Below are positions 1-10,678 of a stretch of DNA of 64,000 nt, in pieces. Each line of letters opens with the position of its first letter. Position 1 is the stretch's first letter. The position numbers and the translations under genes were made by a program. Origin of the DNA: Fagopyrum homotropicum (Eukaryota; Streptophyta; Magnoliopsida; Caryophyllales; Polygonaceae); NCBI GenBank assembly GCA_033239125.1, contig BSWB01000008.1:16770001-16834000 (forward strand). Direction: 5' to 3'. Below the pieces are notes generated by a model. That model worked only from the letters and a program-made list of their open reading frames with translations, searched no databases and was not told where the DNA came from.

Positions 1-2218
1 TTACCGGTTTAGGGTCACCTAGACCGATCTTCCTACACAATGCAAGTGGTATGATGCTCACACTTGCTCCTAAGTCACATAAAGCATCATATGTGACATC
101 TCCCACTCCAATGGGAATGCAAAATGACCCCGGATCCTTCAGCTTTGGGGGCATTTTCTCCTTCATGGTCTTGATGAGATCCGAAGAATCCGAACTCATC
201 TTGACCTCACCGAAGTCCTCTAGCTTCCTCTTGTTGGAGAGGAGCTCCTTCAAGAACTTGCCGTAAGCCGGCATACCTACAATAGCATCAATAAATGGTA
301 TGTTAATATGCAGCTTACTCATGAGTTCTATGAACTTACCGAATTGTTTGTCTAGGCGCGCTCGCGCTCTAGATTGAGGGAATGGAAGGGGAGGTTTGTA
401 AGCTGGAGGAGGAACGTAGACGTCTTCCTTCTCCTTCCCCTTCTCCTTGCCCTTTTCTACGGGGACTTCAACGAACGTAGGTTGCGGATCGGTGGTTGTC
501 ACTCCGCTCCTAGTTGTAATCGCCATCACCCTTCCCTTAGGGTTGTCCTCCGTCTTTCCTGGAAGTTTCCCTTGATTTCTAGGAACTTCCTTCGTGTGGT
601 TGAACATTTGGTTTTCTAAAACCTTTTGAGCTTTATCAACCTTAGAAACTTGATCATCAACCTTGATGAGGCGGTTCTCCAACCCTTGAAGCTTTCCCAA
701 AATCGTTTCCAATATGGGATCGGGCTTCTCCTTTCCCGAAGTGTTTCCTCCATTAGATGATTGTCCCTGGCTTTTCAAAGGAGTAGAGGAAGGTGGAGTT
801 AGTGAATTAGAATTGGAAGGATACGAGTTACCGGAATTTTGTTGATTGGAGCGCCAATTGTTGTTGTTTGAACCCCTATTGTTGTTCCAATCGTTATTCC
901 GGTTGTTGTTGTTTCCATTCCAATTGTTATTCCGGTTGTTGTTCCGGTTATTGTTGTTGCCGCCATTGTTGTTGCCCAAATAACCAACATCCTTCCCTTG
1001 TTGCTTTGGGAAGTTGGTCTTGATAGCCTCCTTCAACTCTTTGATCTCATTGTTGAGGGAGAAAATCTGATTTTGAGCTTCGTGTGTGAGCTTTGCTCCT
1101 TGCTCCACACGATTTCCCTCCACTTTCCGGTGGGAATACTTCTCTATGACTCTTGCTTGCTTCTCAATGAAGTCCCAAGCGTCATCTTCTCTCATGTCCA
1201 TGAACGTTCCACATGAGAGGGATTGGAGGTTGAATTGCGTTCCCGCATCCAGCCCCTTGTAGTAAATCTCCAGCAAGGCAAGTTTGGATATGCCATGATG
1301 AGGGCAATCCAAGAGCAAATCCTGAAACCTTTCCCAAGATTGAAACAAACTTTCGTTAGGTCTCATGGAAAAAGCATTAATCTTACCTCTAAGTTCCGCC
1401 GTTTTGGATGGCGGAAAGAATTTGGTGAGGAACTCCGCGGAAAGGTCTTCCCACGTATCTAGTTTCCCACTAGGAAGAGCTTGATACCAAGATAACGCTT
1501 TCCCCTTCAAGGAGAAGAAGAAAGGTTTGAGCTTATAGCTGTTGGTAGTAGCGCCCTTCGGTCTCATTGTCTCCATCATACACTCAAAGTTCTGCAAGTG
1601 TTGGTGTGGAGATTCAGCGTTTGTCCCGCCAAATTGGTTTTGGCGAACAAGAGTAATGACTTGAGGGTTGAAGCTAAACCCTTGCACATCTTCAGCATCG
1701 AAATTTACGCCCAAGCGGCGTGGTTGTTGTGTTGGATCCATCCGCTGGCCAAGAGTTCTTGGCTCATTATCTACACGTTCGATCCTCACATTCCTAGGCG
1801 GAATGCGGCGATTAGCAGCTCCTTGTGGATGGAAAGGATTCACATTGATCGTGGGATCAATCTCCTCTAGCGGTGGCATGGAAGAATCACTATCGTCGGC
1901 GGACGAGTGACTTTTTCTTCTAGACCTTGATGCTTTCCTTGAGGATTTCTTGCTTCCCTTATTCTTAAGGTCGCTCATCTCTACCCTCATCTGGAAGATC
2001 ATGTCTTGTAGATTGTTAACTTGAGATTGATGAGGATCCATCTCATCCTGGCGGAGAGTCTTATTCCATTGGAGTTGAGCTTCCTTCTCTGCCAACTCCG
2101 CTTGAAGATCACGTTCGTGTCCTTCAGCCATCTTCTTTTCCTTGCGCTTTTGCCTTAAAGTTTTCTCTAGCTCTTGATCAAGAGGCAAGAGATCTTCGGT
2201 GTTCCTAGACCTGCGCAT
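1..2218 (-). CDS. gag: Z Gag (continuing into protease), open to the window edge
   Basis: Gag forms the virus-like particle in the cytoplasm. The frame opens with ATG at 2218-2216 (MRRSRNTEDLL), after an in-frame stop upstream, and stays open for about 739 codons to the window edge. It shows a charged coiled-coil-like N-terminus, the retrotransposon gag core (SPHQHLQNFE, SWYQALPSGKLDTWEDL, FLTKFFPPSKTAELRGKINA, FNLQSLSCGTFMDM), then an Asn/Arg-rich low-complexity stretch near 840-990 in place of a clear zinc knuckle. It continues into the aspartic protease signature CDLGASVSIIP near 45-80. The same motif order appears in A1 and A3, where gag is broken. With no stop or frameshift seen, Z is the best preserved Gag in the window. 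I judged the frame by eye. Confidence 0.85.
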   Translation of the reverse strand, partial: MRRSRNTEDLLPLDQELEKTLRQKRKEKKMAEGHERDLQAELAEKEAQLQWNKTLRQDEMDPHQSQVNNLQDMIFQMRVEMSDLKNKGSKKSSRKASRSRRKSHSSADDSDSSMPPLEEIDPTINVNPFHPQGAANRRIPPRNVRIERVDNEPRTLGQRMDPTQQPRRLGVNFDAEDVQGFSFNPQVITLVRQNQFGGTNAESPHQHLQNFECMMETMRPKGATTNSYKLKPFFFSLKGKALSWYQALPSGKLDTWEDLSAEFLTKFFPPSKTAELRGKINAFSMRPNESLFQSWERFQDLLLDCPHHGISKLALLEIYYKGLDAGTQFNLQSLSCGTFMDMREDDAWDFIEKQARVIEKYSHRKVEGNRVEQGAKLTHEAQNQIFSLNNEIKELKEAIKTNFPKQQGKDVGYLGNNNGGNNNNRNNNRNNNWNGNNNNRNNDWNNNRGSNNNNWRSNQQNSGNSYPSNSNSLTPPSSTPLKSQGQSSNGGNTSGKEKPDPILETILGKLQGLENRLIKVDDQVSKVDKAQKVLENQMFNHTKEVPRNQGKLPGKTEDNPKGRVMAITTRSGVTTTDPQPTFVEVPVEKGKEKGKEKEDVYVPPPAYKPPLPFPQSRARARLDKQFGKFIELMSKLHINIPFIDAIVGMPAYGKFLKELLSNKRKLEDFGEVKMSSDSSDLIKTMKEKMPPKLKDPGSFCIPIGVGDVTYDALCDLGASVSIIPLALCRKIGLGDPKPV

Positions 2219-2295
2219 GCACTCAAAGTAATATCAAATAACGAGAGCAAGCTCCCAAGCTTGACAACCGGCTACCGAATTCGGCCGAAACCAAA

Positions 2296-2313
2296 TCCCC
2301 GGCAACGGCGCCA
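2296..2313 (-). promoter_or_regulatory. Z primer binding site, Asp-tRNA type
   Basis: The minus strand reads TGGCGCCGTTGCCGGGGA, six bases inside the LTR end. It is complementary to the 3' end expected of a tRNA-Asp, the primer type described for Athila/Calypso elements. It primes minus-strand DNA synthesis. Confidence 0.85.
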
Positions 2314-2319
2314 AAAACT

Positions 2320-4111
2320 TGTTCGCCCCTAGAGGTGTGTGCAAATAAGTTTTAAATTTATAAAACTAGAATCAAGCAAGCGAACCCGCAGTGTACGGAT
2401 CGACGTAGTTAAGCAAGAATTCCAGACTATCGATCGCAGGGATTTGGGTGGGAACAAATTCAATTGCAGATTATCAAGCGAGTAATATGAGAGTTTTGCA
2501 AATATTGGGAAAACAACAATCCTAAAGATCCAAGTATCCAGCTGTGGCAATCGATTCAAGATATACTAATGATATAAAGACAGAGTTAAGATATGCGAAG
2601 GTATGCTAATGTAAGGTAATCGTACGGTGAAGTTCCAAAAACCTTATATAACTCACCTATAAGACACTCCCTATACAGGTTGTTGAGGCTTAATATAGAA
2701 AGGTTCTAAAGGCAAGAATCAATGTCAAATACCCAAACTTATAATCCAAGGATCAAGACTAACTTAGCCGATTACGGTTATGACACTCACAATCGAGGTA
2801 GAGGTTGTTGAGGCTTCAGTACCACCTAGAAAAGACAAGTCTAAACTAAGTTAAAGCAAATCTTTAACTTTGGATTAAAGTAAAAGCAGGTTCGTAAACT
2901 TAAGGGAAATTACGGGCAGATCTTGAGACTCCACGGCCGTGGAACTCAAGAACAAACCGTAATTTAGGGTTTGTCGACGATTCTCTCTAACTCTCAGGGT
3001 CTAATCTGTTTACGATCGATCTATCATCATCTAAGCCACAACTATCAACCCTTCACCTTAGAATTGTTAAGGGTTTTTAGCCAATAACTGTCATGTTGAT
3101 ATCAATTCAAGAATTAAAAGATAGAAAGATGAAAACTTCCGAAAACTTTCAATAAACTTCGAACCAATCTCAAAGTCACAACCAAGAACAAGTATTGTCA
3201 ATGAATTCAGAATAAATCAAACAATCACAATCTTAGGAAAGAAGGGAAAACGGGATGGCAATCCGTTTTCCAAATCAAACCTAAACAAGAAGAGAGGTCT
3301 TCTTGCAACAATCTTCCGAAAGTTTCGATCTTCCGCTAATCCGGAGATCTCAACAGTAATCTCCACCAAAAGTGCGAGATTAGGGCAATTCCCAAACGCG
3401 AACTTCGATCTCCAATGAGATGTCAATACTTCCAAGCGAGGGCTAAGGCGTCGATCGATGCCGCTAAGCGAAGATGAAGCGTGGATTACCAAAAATCCCT
3501 AAGCGACCTTGTAAGCATGGTGTAAGCGGGGTTGACGGAATCTTGCTTTGTCCGTCTTTTTATAGGGCAAGATAAGATATCGGCCCGGCCCAATCTTCAA
3601 AAGATCGTGGCTTCAAAATATGGCGAAAAAGATCGCCAAGATCACGGTCGTGGAAGGTTCCACGACCGTAATTTAGAGCGTTGAATGTGTCACGGTTTGG
3701 ACCATATGTTCCACGACCGTAATAGTTACTGGAATGCATCATGCCTCTCTTTGCAGGGTTCCACGGCCGTGGAACTAAACGTGGTTTGTAGTACGGCCGT
3801 ATTTTAGAGCATGGTTTAGGGCAGGAACGTGATTCTTCCCTAGCCTCGTGCATTCCTCAAGTTGAACTCCAATTTGCTCCTTAGAATGCCCTTAATCCAT
3901 GGACATATTCAATCAACTCTTCTTTGCTCGATTTCGTTCGGAAATGACTCTCAATCACCTATATTTCAACATAAAGCTAGTGTAGACATCCATATCGACA
4001 ATATAGGCAATACTAGCTCACATATGCAACAAAGCTCAATCAAAGACTATCAATATGAATCAAATACGTTTAGAAAACGTGCCTAAAGTATCACAATATT
4101 TCATGCTAACA
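2320..4111 (-). repeat. Z 5' LTR (1792 bp)
   Basis: The LTR runs TG...CA (plus-strand ends TGTTCGCC and ATGCTAACA). Its termini resemble the A-family ends (TGTTCGCTCC, ATGCTATCA), showing distant kinship, while the body is different. Between 2930 and 3810 it carries several copies of the palindrome TTCCACGGCCGTGGAA and variants (for example near 2930, 3640-3670, 3710 and 3760). The short ORFs in it have no recognisable domains and I treat them as chance. Confidence 0.85.
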
Positions 4112-4407
4112 TTTGTCAAGGCCTTGTCATGGCCTTGTCAAAATCTTGTCATGGTCTCGTCTTGATCTCATCAAATAATGTCATAGAGTCGTCTTGGTCT
4201 CGTCAAAAGAACGGCATGACTTTGTCAAGGACATGTCATGACATAAACTAGGGTTTTATATGTATTTTATCTTTTTATGTGAATTAAGGTTACATAAAAT
4301 GATAGAATTTTGATGGTGTGCAATACTTTCAAGAATGAGAAAAGGTTAACGGATCGAAATCCGGTTTGACTCGGAAATAAACGGAAATAAAATTTTCGGA
4401 TATTACA
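4112..4407 (-). repeat. T1 3' LTR fragment (U3 start)
   Basis: It is homologous to 29693-29997 at the outer end of the T1 5' LTR. Both contain a run of CTTGTCATGG-like repeats, then the same sequence down to the terminal ATATTACA (4400-4407; 29990-29997). The Z insertion cuts it after 296 bp. The repeats at 4113-4245 are degenerate 10-16-bp units (CTTGTCATGG, CTCGTCTTGATCTC). Confidence 0.85.
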
Positions 4408-4420
4408 TCAGTACCCCCTT
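4408..4420 (-). promoter_or_regulatory. T1 polypurine tract
   Basis: The minus strand reads AAGGGGGTACTGA just before the 3' LTR, the expected plus-strand primer site. About 10 bases upstream lies AAGTTTCGGGACGAAACTT, a near-perfect inverted repeat also present before the B 3' LTR (about 51511-51530). The stretch 4421-4627 is 3' untranslated DNA of T1. Confidence 0.7.
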
Positions 4421-4627
4421 AAAATAAGTTTCGTCCCGAAACTTAGAATAAGGTATCTAATCAAAATGACTTCTATAACTAGAAGTGTCTACTTGATCTC
4501 TACTAAACTTTCAGTCCCATTTCCTAACATGCAAGAACTACTCAATCATCAATCAGGCAACACAAAAAAAAACATTATCACTCAACCAAATATATAATCA
4601 CAAAAGTCACACAACAACATCCGAGTA

Positions 4628-5749
4628 CTAACCCGTCGGTACAGAAGTAGCGGCTAACTCCGCAAAGAACTCGGGATAACTACGTCTAATACTCTCCTCC
4701 GTCTCCTAGGTGGCCTCATCGGCTCCTCGTCTAGACCACTGGATCCTCAACATCGGTATCTCCTTGGACCGCAGACGTCTAGTACTACACTCTAGGACGG
4801 CTAATGGTTACTCCATAAAAGTGTGGTCGGGCTCAACTATCAGATCCTCATGGCTGATGACGTGTCTCGGGTCCGGTATATACTCTCTCAACTGAGATAC
4901 AAGAAAGACCGGATGGACTCCCTCCAATCTCGGTGGCAGTGCTAATCGGTAGGCAACCTCTCCGACTCTCTCCAAGATCTCCAAAGGTCCGACATATCGG
5001 GGACTCAGCTTCCCCTTAATGCCGAAACGCCGGACGCCTCTCGTCGGTGACACTCTCAACCACACATGTGCACCTACTCTAAACTCCAAAGGTCGACGCC
5101 TCTTGTCGGCGTAGGATTTTTGGAGACTCTGAGCTGCTAGCATCCGCTCTCGTACTAGGGTGATCCGAGCGATGTCATCTTGTATCTGCGCCGAGCTACT
5201 CCATCCGCGCTACTAGGCTCATCCCAGCATAACGGGGTACGACATCTACGCCCATATAGAGCCTCATAAGGAGCATCCCAAAGACGCGTGCCAACTGTTA
5301 TTATATGAAAACTCTACAAGGGGAAGGTGATCTAGTCATACCTATCCCCAATCCAGTACACAAGCCCGTAGCATGTCCTCTAACATCTGGATGGTCCTCT
5401 CAGACTGACCGTTAGTCTGTGGGTGGTAAGCAGTAGTAAAGTGGAGACTCGTCCCCAAATCTGTATGTACCTACTGCCAAAATCTCGAGGTAAAACGTTC
5501 ATCTCTGTCGGAAACGGTAGTCCTCGGTACTCCATGGAGTCTCACAATATGCCTAATGAACTCCTCAGCTAGACGACTTACCGGCCACATTTCCTTAATC
5601 GGAATGAAATGTCGGTCTTCGTTAGACGATCTACCACTACCTAAATAGCATCAAAACATGTGCTGAGTCTCAATCCCGTGACGAAATCCATAGAGATGTC
5701 CTCCCACTTCCATTGTGGTACTGGCAGTGGGTGGAGCTCTCCTCCGGAC
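4628..5749 (-). pseudogene. pol: T1 pol remnant: integrase core and C-terminal domain
   Basis: Integrase inserts the cDNA into the chromosome. Reading down from 5749 there is the core start (LHPLPVPQWKWEDISMDFVT, VVDRLTK), then a heavily frameshifted middle. Intact C-terminal text follows between 5143 and 4808 (FRVGAHVWLRVSPTRGVRRF, GKLSPRYVGPLEILERVG, YRLALPPRLEGVHPVF, REYIPDPRHVISHEDL), typical of Tekay/Del chromoviruses. After a TAA (about 4813-4811) the same frame continues to the original terminator at 4628-4630. I did not find a convincing chromodomain. Many stops make it a pseudogene. The core is joined to the zinc-finger part at 7618 and above, across the S insertion. Confidence 0.85.
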
Positions 5750-7612
5750 TATAACACCCCGAATCCGCGGGACACGGAGTGCCACATTGGGCTAGGATCT
5801 CTCAATGGATCTCGACCCTAGCCTGACAACAAGTTCACTGGACCTTACAACATGGCACTGACAAATACAAAAACAAATGCATAAAATTGTATAAACTATA
5901 CAACCAAAAGGTAACAACAACATAGCCGAGTATAAACAATAGCATCCTCACACAAGAGGTAACAAAAGATCATCCTCAAGCAGGAAGGAAAAGTAAACAA
6001 CCCCAAAAGACCACAACCATCCTATGTACAAGAGGTCCTCGGCCTTCCACTCTGCTAGATCACCCAGCAGAACGCCTATCCTGTGGGGCATCTACAACAT
6101 GGTAATAAACCATTAGCTAACCATACATATATGAGGTAATGCATAAGCACAAACACAATCATGGAAAGATAAACACATCGGCATGCTATCACACATTTAC
6201 TCATTTATCATCTTTATATAATAGACATTCACTCAAATCTTGTATATATAGATAGATAAAAGTATGTGACACGAGGACCGACACATCCTCGCCTCTGAGC
6301 TTGATAGCCAGTTGTACGAGTATCGGTCACATAATCCGTGTACCCTATGGGAGTGGATTGCGCCCTCCCTGTAAAGCCACTCTGGCCTGACATCAGAGAA
6401 CCTCCCAGACTTCACGGCGGGATGAAAGGGAAAGGTTATCACAACCACGCAATGGGGCAATCAATAAAACATAGGTCGGTATAAATGATATCTCATGCTA
6501 TCATAGCAAACATATAATGCAAACGCCACTCATGCAAACACCCAATATAGGGATGGTAGCTAAGTAAGTCCTATAGACTTACCTCAACCTCGATCAACCT
6601 CAACCACAATCACCTCTACACTAGACCCAAAGGGATCCATAGGATCATCCTCAATCCTAACCTCACAACCTAATAAACCTCAAAGACCATACATGGCATA
6701 TACCGATCATAAACTCATCAAAACATATCCTCACACATCTAGCATGAACCTAGACACTCACACTAGGAAGGAAGGGAACAAAGGCATCCTAAAGCAAGCC
6801 TAGAAGTAACACACACCTGTAGAACCAAGTGGAAACACCAACTGGTATAGGTGGCCGCAGGGGCGGCTCACAGGTGGCGCAGGGGTGGACTCTGGCCGGC
6901 GCAAGGGTGGCTGCAAGGTGGCGCTGGGGCGGCTGGACAGCAGAGGACACCACTTCAGCCCTTTCTTCACTTCTTCCTTTGATTCCTTCACTCCTTCTTC
7001 ACTCCAACACCATACATACATGAACATACATACATATATATATATATAAACATAGGCCAATCATGGCTGGAACAAGATCCATCCTAAAGGAATCTAAGTT
7101 AGACTAAGGAAAGAGTTGAAAATATGAAGGAAAGAAAAAAGATAGGAAAGAAGCCATGGAGGCTTACCAAGCTGAACTTTCCAGCAGATCAAACACAACA
7201 CCACAACAACTCAAGATGGCTCACACAAAGCTCAGCAACAACAACCATCAATCAGCAAGCAAAGCCAAGCATAAGCTCTCAAACTCAACAAAAATTCAAG
7301 AAAAGATCAAAGATGATCCAAGAAGAGATGAGAGGAGAAGAAGAACGTAGGGAGAGAGATGGAGTTGTAGATGAAGAACCCTCATCAGAAGGAAAGAGAA
7401 GAAGGTTATAAAGGGGTGAAAAGGGTAAAGCACGGGTCAAAAGGTCAACAAAAATGGATGCAGCCACACAAAACCGCAGGGGCGGACCTTGTGAGGTGCA
7501 GGTGCGGCCAAGGAAAACTGCAGGGGCGGCCACTGGGTCACGCAGGGGCGGTCCAGGCTAAAACTAAGTCCTCAGCTCACACACTCAGCAACTCAGCAAC
7601 TAGGCTCTTACA
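5750..7612 (-). repeat. S: solo LTR in T1 integrase (1863 bp)
   Basis: Bounded by the 5-bp duplication CGGAC (5745-5749 and 7613-7617). Removing it restores the T1 integrase reading from the zinc finger (NIEHRR) to the core (GGELHPLP). The plus-strand left end TATAACACCCCGAATCCGCGGG is the reverse complement of the U5 end of the B LTR with a few changes, so S is a minus-oriented LTR of a B-related chromovirus family. The terminal TG has mutated to TA; the right end is TTACA. It has no PBS, PPT or interior, hence a solo LTR left by LTR-LTR recombination. It contains GCAGGGGCGG-like repeats (6853-6935, 7480-7560) and an AT microsatellite near 7033-7048. ORFs in it are treated as noise. Confidence 0.85.
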
Positions 7613-8465
7613 CGGACCTACGATGCTCAATATTGACCTGTTTGCAGGTCGCACACTGAGCTACATACCGAGCCACGTCGGGCTTCAACCCACCCCACCA
7701 GAAGGAACGTCTCACATCCTTGTACATCTTGCTTGCTCCTGGATGTACAGAGTATGGGGTAGCATGGCCCTCACCCAATATCCGCTATCTCAACTCACTG
7801 TCTAATGTTAGACAAATACGGTCCTGAGGTCTCATCACTCCATCAGCACCAATAGTGAACTGAGGTACCTCATCTCAAGACATCCTATCCCGGATCCTGG
7901 TCAAAGTCGGACAGTTCTCCTGCTTTTGTCGGATCTCACCCAACAGATCAGGAAGTAACTCCAAGGTAGCCAATTGATGGACTGTATCTGGAAACTAAAT
8001 TTCTACCTCCAACCAAGCCAAATCCCTTTGCAACTACGGTTATACTGTCAACCTGGTTATCGCCTTCTCCTGAGGCGTCGTCCGACTCAAAGTGTCAGTA
8101 ACTACATTTGCCTTTCCGGGGTGGTAGAAAATCTCAAGGTGGAAATCCTTGATAAACTCTAGCCACCGCCTTTGGCGGTTATTCAACTCCCACTGAGTGA
8201 ATATGTATTTCAGACTCTTATGGTCAGTGAAGATTTGGCATGTCGCCCCATAGAGATGGTGACGTCAGATCTTAAGAGCATGGACTAATGTAGCTAACTC
8301 TAGGTCGTGTGTGGGGTAGTTCTTCTCATACGTCTTCAGCTGCCGAGACACATACGTTATGACCTTACCCCTCTACATCAAGACACACCCCCATCCTAGC
8401 TTGGATGCGTCACTATATACCACAAAGTCATCTGTACCCTCAGGTTGTGCTAAAATTGGGGTAGA
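7613..8465 (-). pseudogene. pol: T1 pol remnant: RNase H and integrase zinc finger
   Basis: Reading down from 8465: LAQPEGTDDFVVYSDASKLG opens RNase H, followed by TYVSRQLKTYEKNYPTHDLE, FTDHKSLKYIFTQWELNNRQ and the DTLSR end. The integrase HHCC finger follows near 7750-7620 (HPGASKMYKDVRRSFWW, CATCKQVNIEH). Stops interrupt it: one replaces the Gln of the usual LMQRGKVIAY motif and another follows HALKI, both single-base changes of the C-to-T kind. RNase H would remove RNA from the RNA:DNA hybrid. The RT domain that should precede it is absent because the A1 LTR starts immediately at 8466. Confidence 0.85.
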
Positions 8466-10678
8466 TGTTCGCTCCAAACGGTGTGTGCAAGCTTTAAATT
8501 TATAACTCATGATGTATGCTTAAAACAAAGATGCGAACCCGCAGTGTACGGGTCAATATTACAACTAACCACAAAAGCAATTAAAGCAATCAAAGATGAT
8601 AAAAAGTCAATTAAGGAGATATACAAATTCTAGGGATTAAAGCATCTAGTTGTGGTTCCAACTCAAGATCTCAAGATAAGCGGACAAAGCTGAGATTTTG
8701 CAAAGGGAAGGTATTACTAAAGTGGAATAGATCACCGGGTAAGTCTCACTACTCGCAATCCCAAGCCAAAGAACCTATTACCGGGTAAGTCTCAAGGTAC
8801 TAAGGAAAGGAACTATAATCTCAAACCCACACACCAACTAAGGGAATAGAATCAATCTTTACCGGGTAAGTCTCAGGCTAACTCACAAAGTTGGGATGAA
8901 AGCACACTCAAACCCCAATAAAGGATAAACCTTTATTACCTACACTTATAATCTTGGGTAAATAAACAAAAGAATTACCGGGTAAGTCTCATCCTAGGCT
9001 TGCATTGAACCAGGAAAGGTGTAATAAGAATAGGATTTGGCAAACTCTAACACTTAACTCTCAGTTTCGGATCAGAAAGGTCACCTCGGTCAGACGAATT
9101 CCACCCCGGCCGAGATGTTCATCGACTGAACGAGATGTTCTAAGGTTAAGGATAAAGACTCGAGCTTTCAGGGTCCTACTAGAATTTAAGATTGTTCTAT
9201 CATTGTTTTTCCCACAACCTTCAGCCAATCACCCTAGAATCACACAAAGAAATTAGCCAATCATCATCATCAAAGCAATAATCAAATATATGGGAAGGGA
9301 ATGAATATTTGAACACAAAAACCTTAATAAAAGGCTTCAATAACTGAATCAAATATCAAACAAACAAGCGTTCCTTGGATCACAATCCAACAAGACAAAT
9401 CAACAAGAAGGGAATCTAAGAAAGTCTTACAAAAACCCTTCACAAAAGCTATAAAAGCTATCAGCTTCCTTTCTTCAACCTTCCAAAAATTCCTCCTAAC
9501 TACAGCTTCTTCAATCCCCAGCTGTTATGATGGTAGCGGGTTGCTAAGTTTGTCGAAAATCCAGCCCTTTATATAGGAAAATTACCCTCCAAAGATAAAA
9601 TACCTTAAAAAGATATTTTCCTAATAAAATATATCTATCTCTCATAAATAAATCCCTAAAATATATGATCTTCCTTCCAGAAATCCAGCCCAAAAATATA
9701 TGATCTCTTCTTCCAAAAATAAAAGATCTCAGCCAAGAATAAAATTATATCTCACCGCGTCCAAGGTGTTCGCCTTGGTCGGGACGTTCCTCAAGATCAC
9801 CTCGGTCGAGATGGTACTGTAGCTGACCGAGGTGGCTCTCAACTGAAGCTGAAATCTCTCAAATCTGGTCCAAAGTAAATCTCTTTGTTAATTCCTTGCT
9901 TCCTGAACTCCTCTTTAAACTCCTGAATGTAGCTCCAATGATTCCTTCAAAACACCGGAAAAATCCCCTTAAAAGTTATATCCGAACTATCAATCCTTCC
10001 TTAATTGATCTTCAATCTTCCTTCCTTCAAAACTCCGGAAAAATCCCTTAATTGCTGGATGTTATCAGCCCTCTAAGCATGGTTGAACTTTTGGAAAATC
10101 CAACCCTTTATATAGGAGAATTATCTTCCAAAGATAAAATATCTTAAAAAGATAATTTCCTAATAAAATATATTCATATCTCATAAATAGATCTCCAAAA
10201 TATATGATCTTCCTTCCAGAAATCCAGCACAAAAATATAAGATCTGTCCTTCCAAAAATAAAAGATCTCAGCCAAATAAAATATATCTCGCCGCGTCCAG
10301 GGTGTTCGCCTCGGTCGGGGCGCTCCTCAAGATCACCTCGGTCGAGGTGATATTGTAGCTGACCGAGGTGACTCCCAGCTGAAGGTGAAATCTCTCAAAT
10401 CTGGTTCAAAGTAAATCTTTAGTCCATTTCCATGCTTCCTAGGTTCTTCCTTAAGCTCCTGAATGTAGCTCCAATGACTCCTTCGCTCCTTTAGCTCCTT
10501 TTTTATGCAAAACGTGCCATTTTACCTACGATTACAACGAAACTTGGTGTAGACCTCGATTCCCGTAAAGGTGGATGAAACGACGATATATATACATAAT
10601 ATACATCCAAACATGCAGGTTATTGAAGATAAAACGTCTAAACAAGTCCCAAAATATAGACTACAATTCATGCTATCA
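8466..10678 (-). repeat. A1 3' LTR (2213 bp) with internal tandem duplication
   Basis: Ends TGTTCGCTCC and ATGCTATCA. It carries the family's repeated ACCGGGTAAGTCTCA motif (8730-9000). It is about 450 bp longer than the other A LTRs because one block occurs twice in tandem, roughly 9465-9945 and 10000-10495. Both copies run from the CTTC-rich segment through CTCGCCGCGTCC and the CACCTCGGTCGAGRTG hairpin to CTGAATGTAGCTCCAATGA. The related LTR at 24911-26667 has one copy. Confidence 0.85.

Larger units (their letters stand above)
1..4111 (-). mobile_element. Z: partial Athila-like Ty3/gypsy retrotransposon (5' LTR, PBS, gag-PR start)
   Basis: The 5' half of a minus-strand LTR retrotransposon enters from the left edge. 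From high to low coordinates it shows a 1.79-kb LTR, an Asp-type primer site, a short leader and an open gag reading into the protease. The order and protein features match the Athila group of Ty3/gypsy, but the LTR is clearly a different subfamily from A1-A3. It interrupts the U3 part of the T1 3' LTR: T1-like sequence begins directly after 4111 with TTTGT, a possible target duplication whose partner lies outside the window. The other LTR, RT, integrase and third ORF, if present, are left of position 1. Confidence 0.85.

Noticed and set aside
7371..7805. 144-codon plus-strand ORF
   Set aside because: It crosses the boundary between the solo LTR S and the antisense of T1 integrase, so it cannot be a single natural gene.
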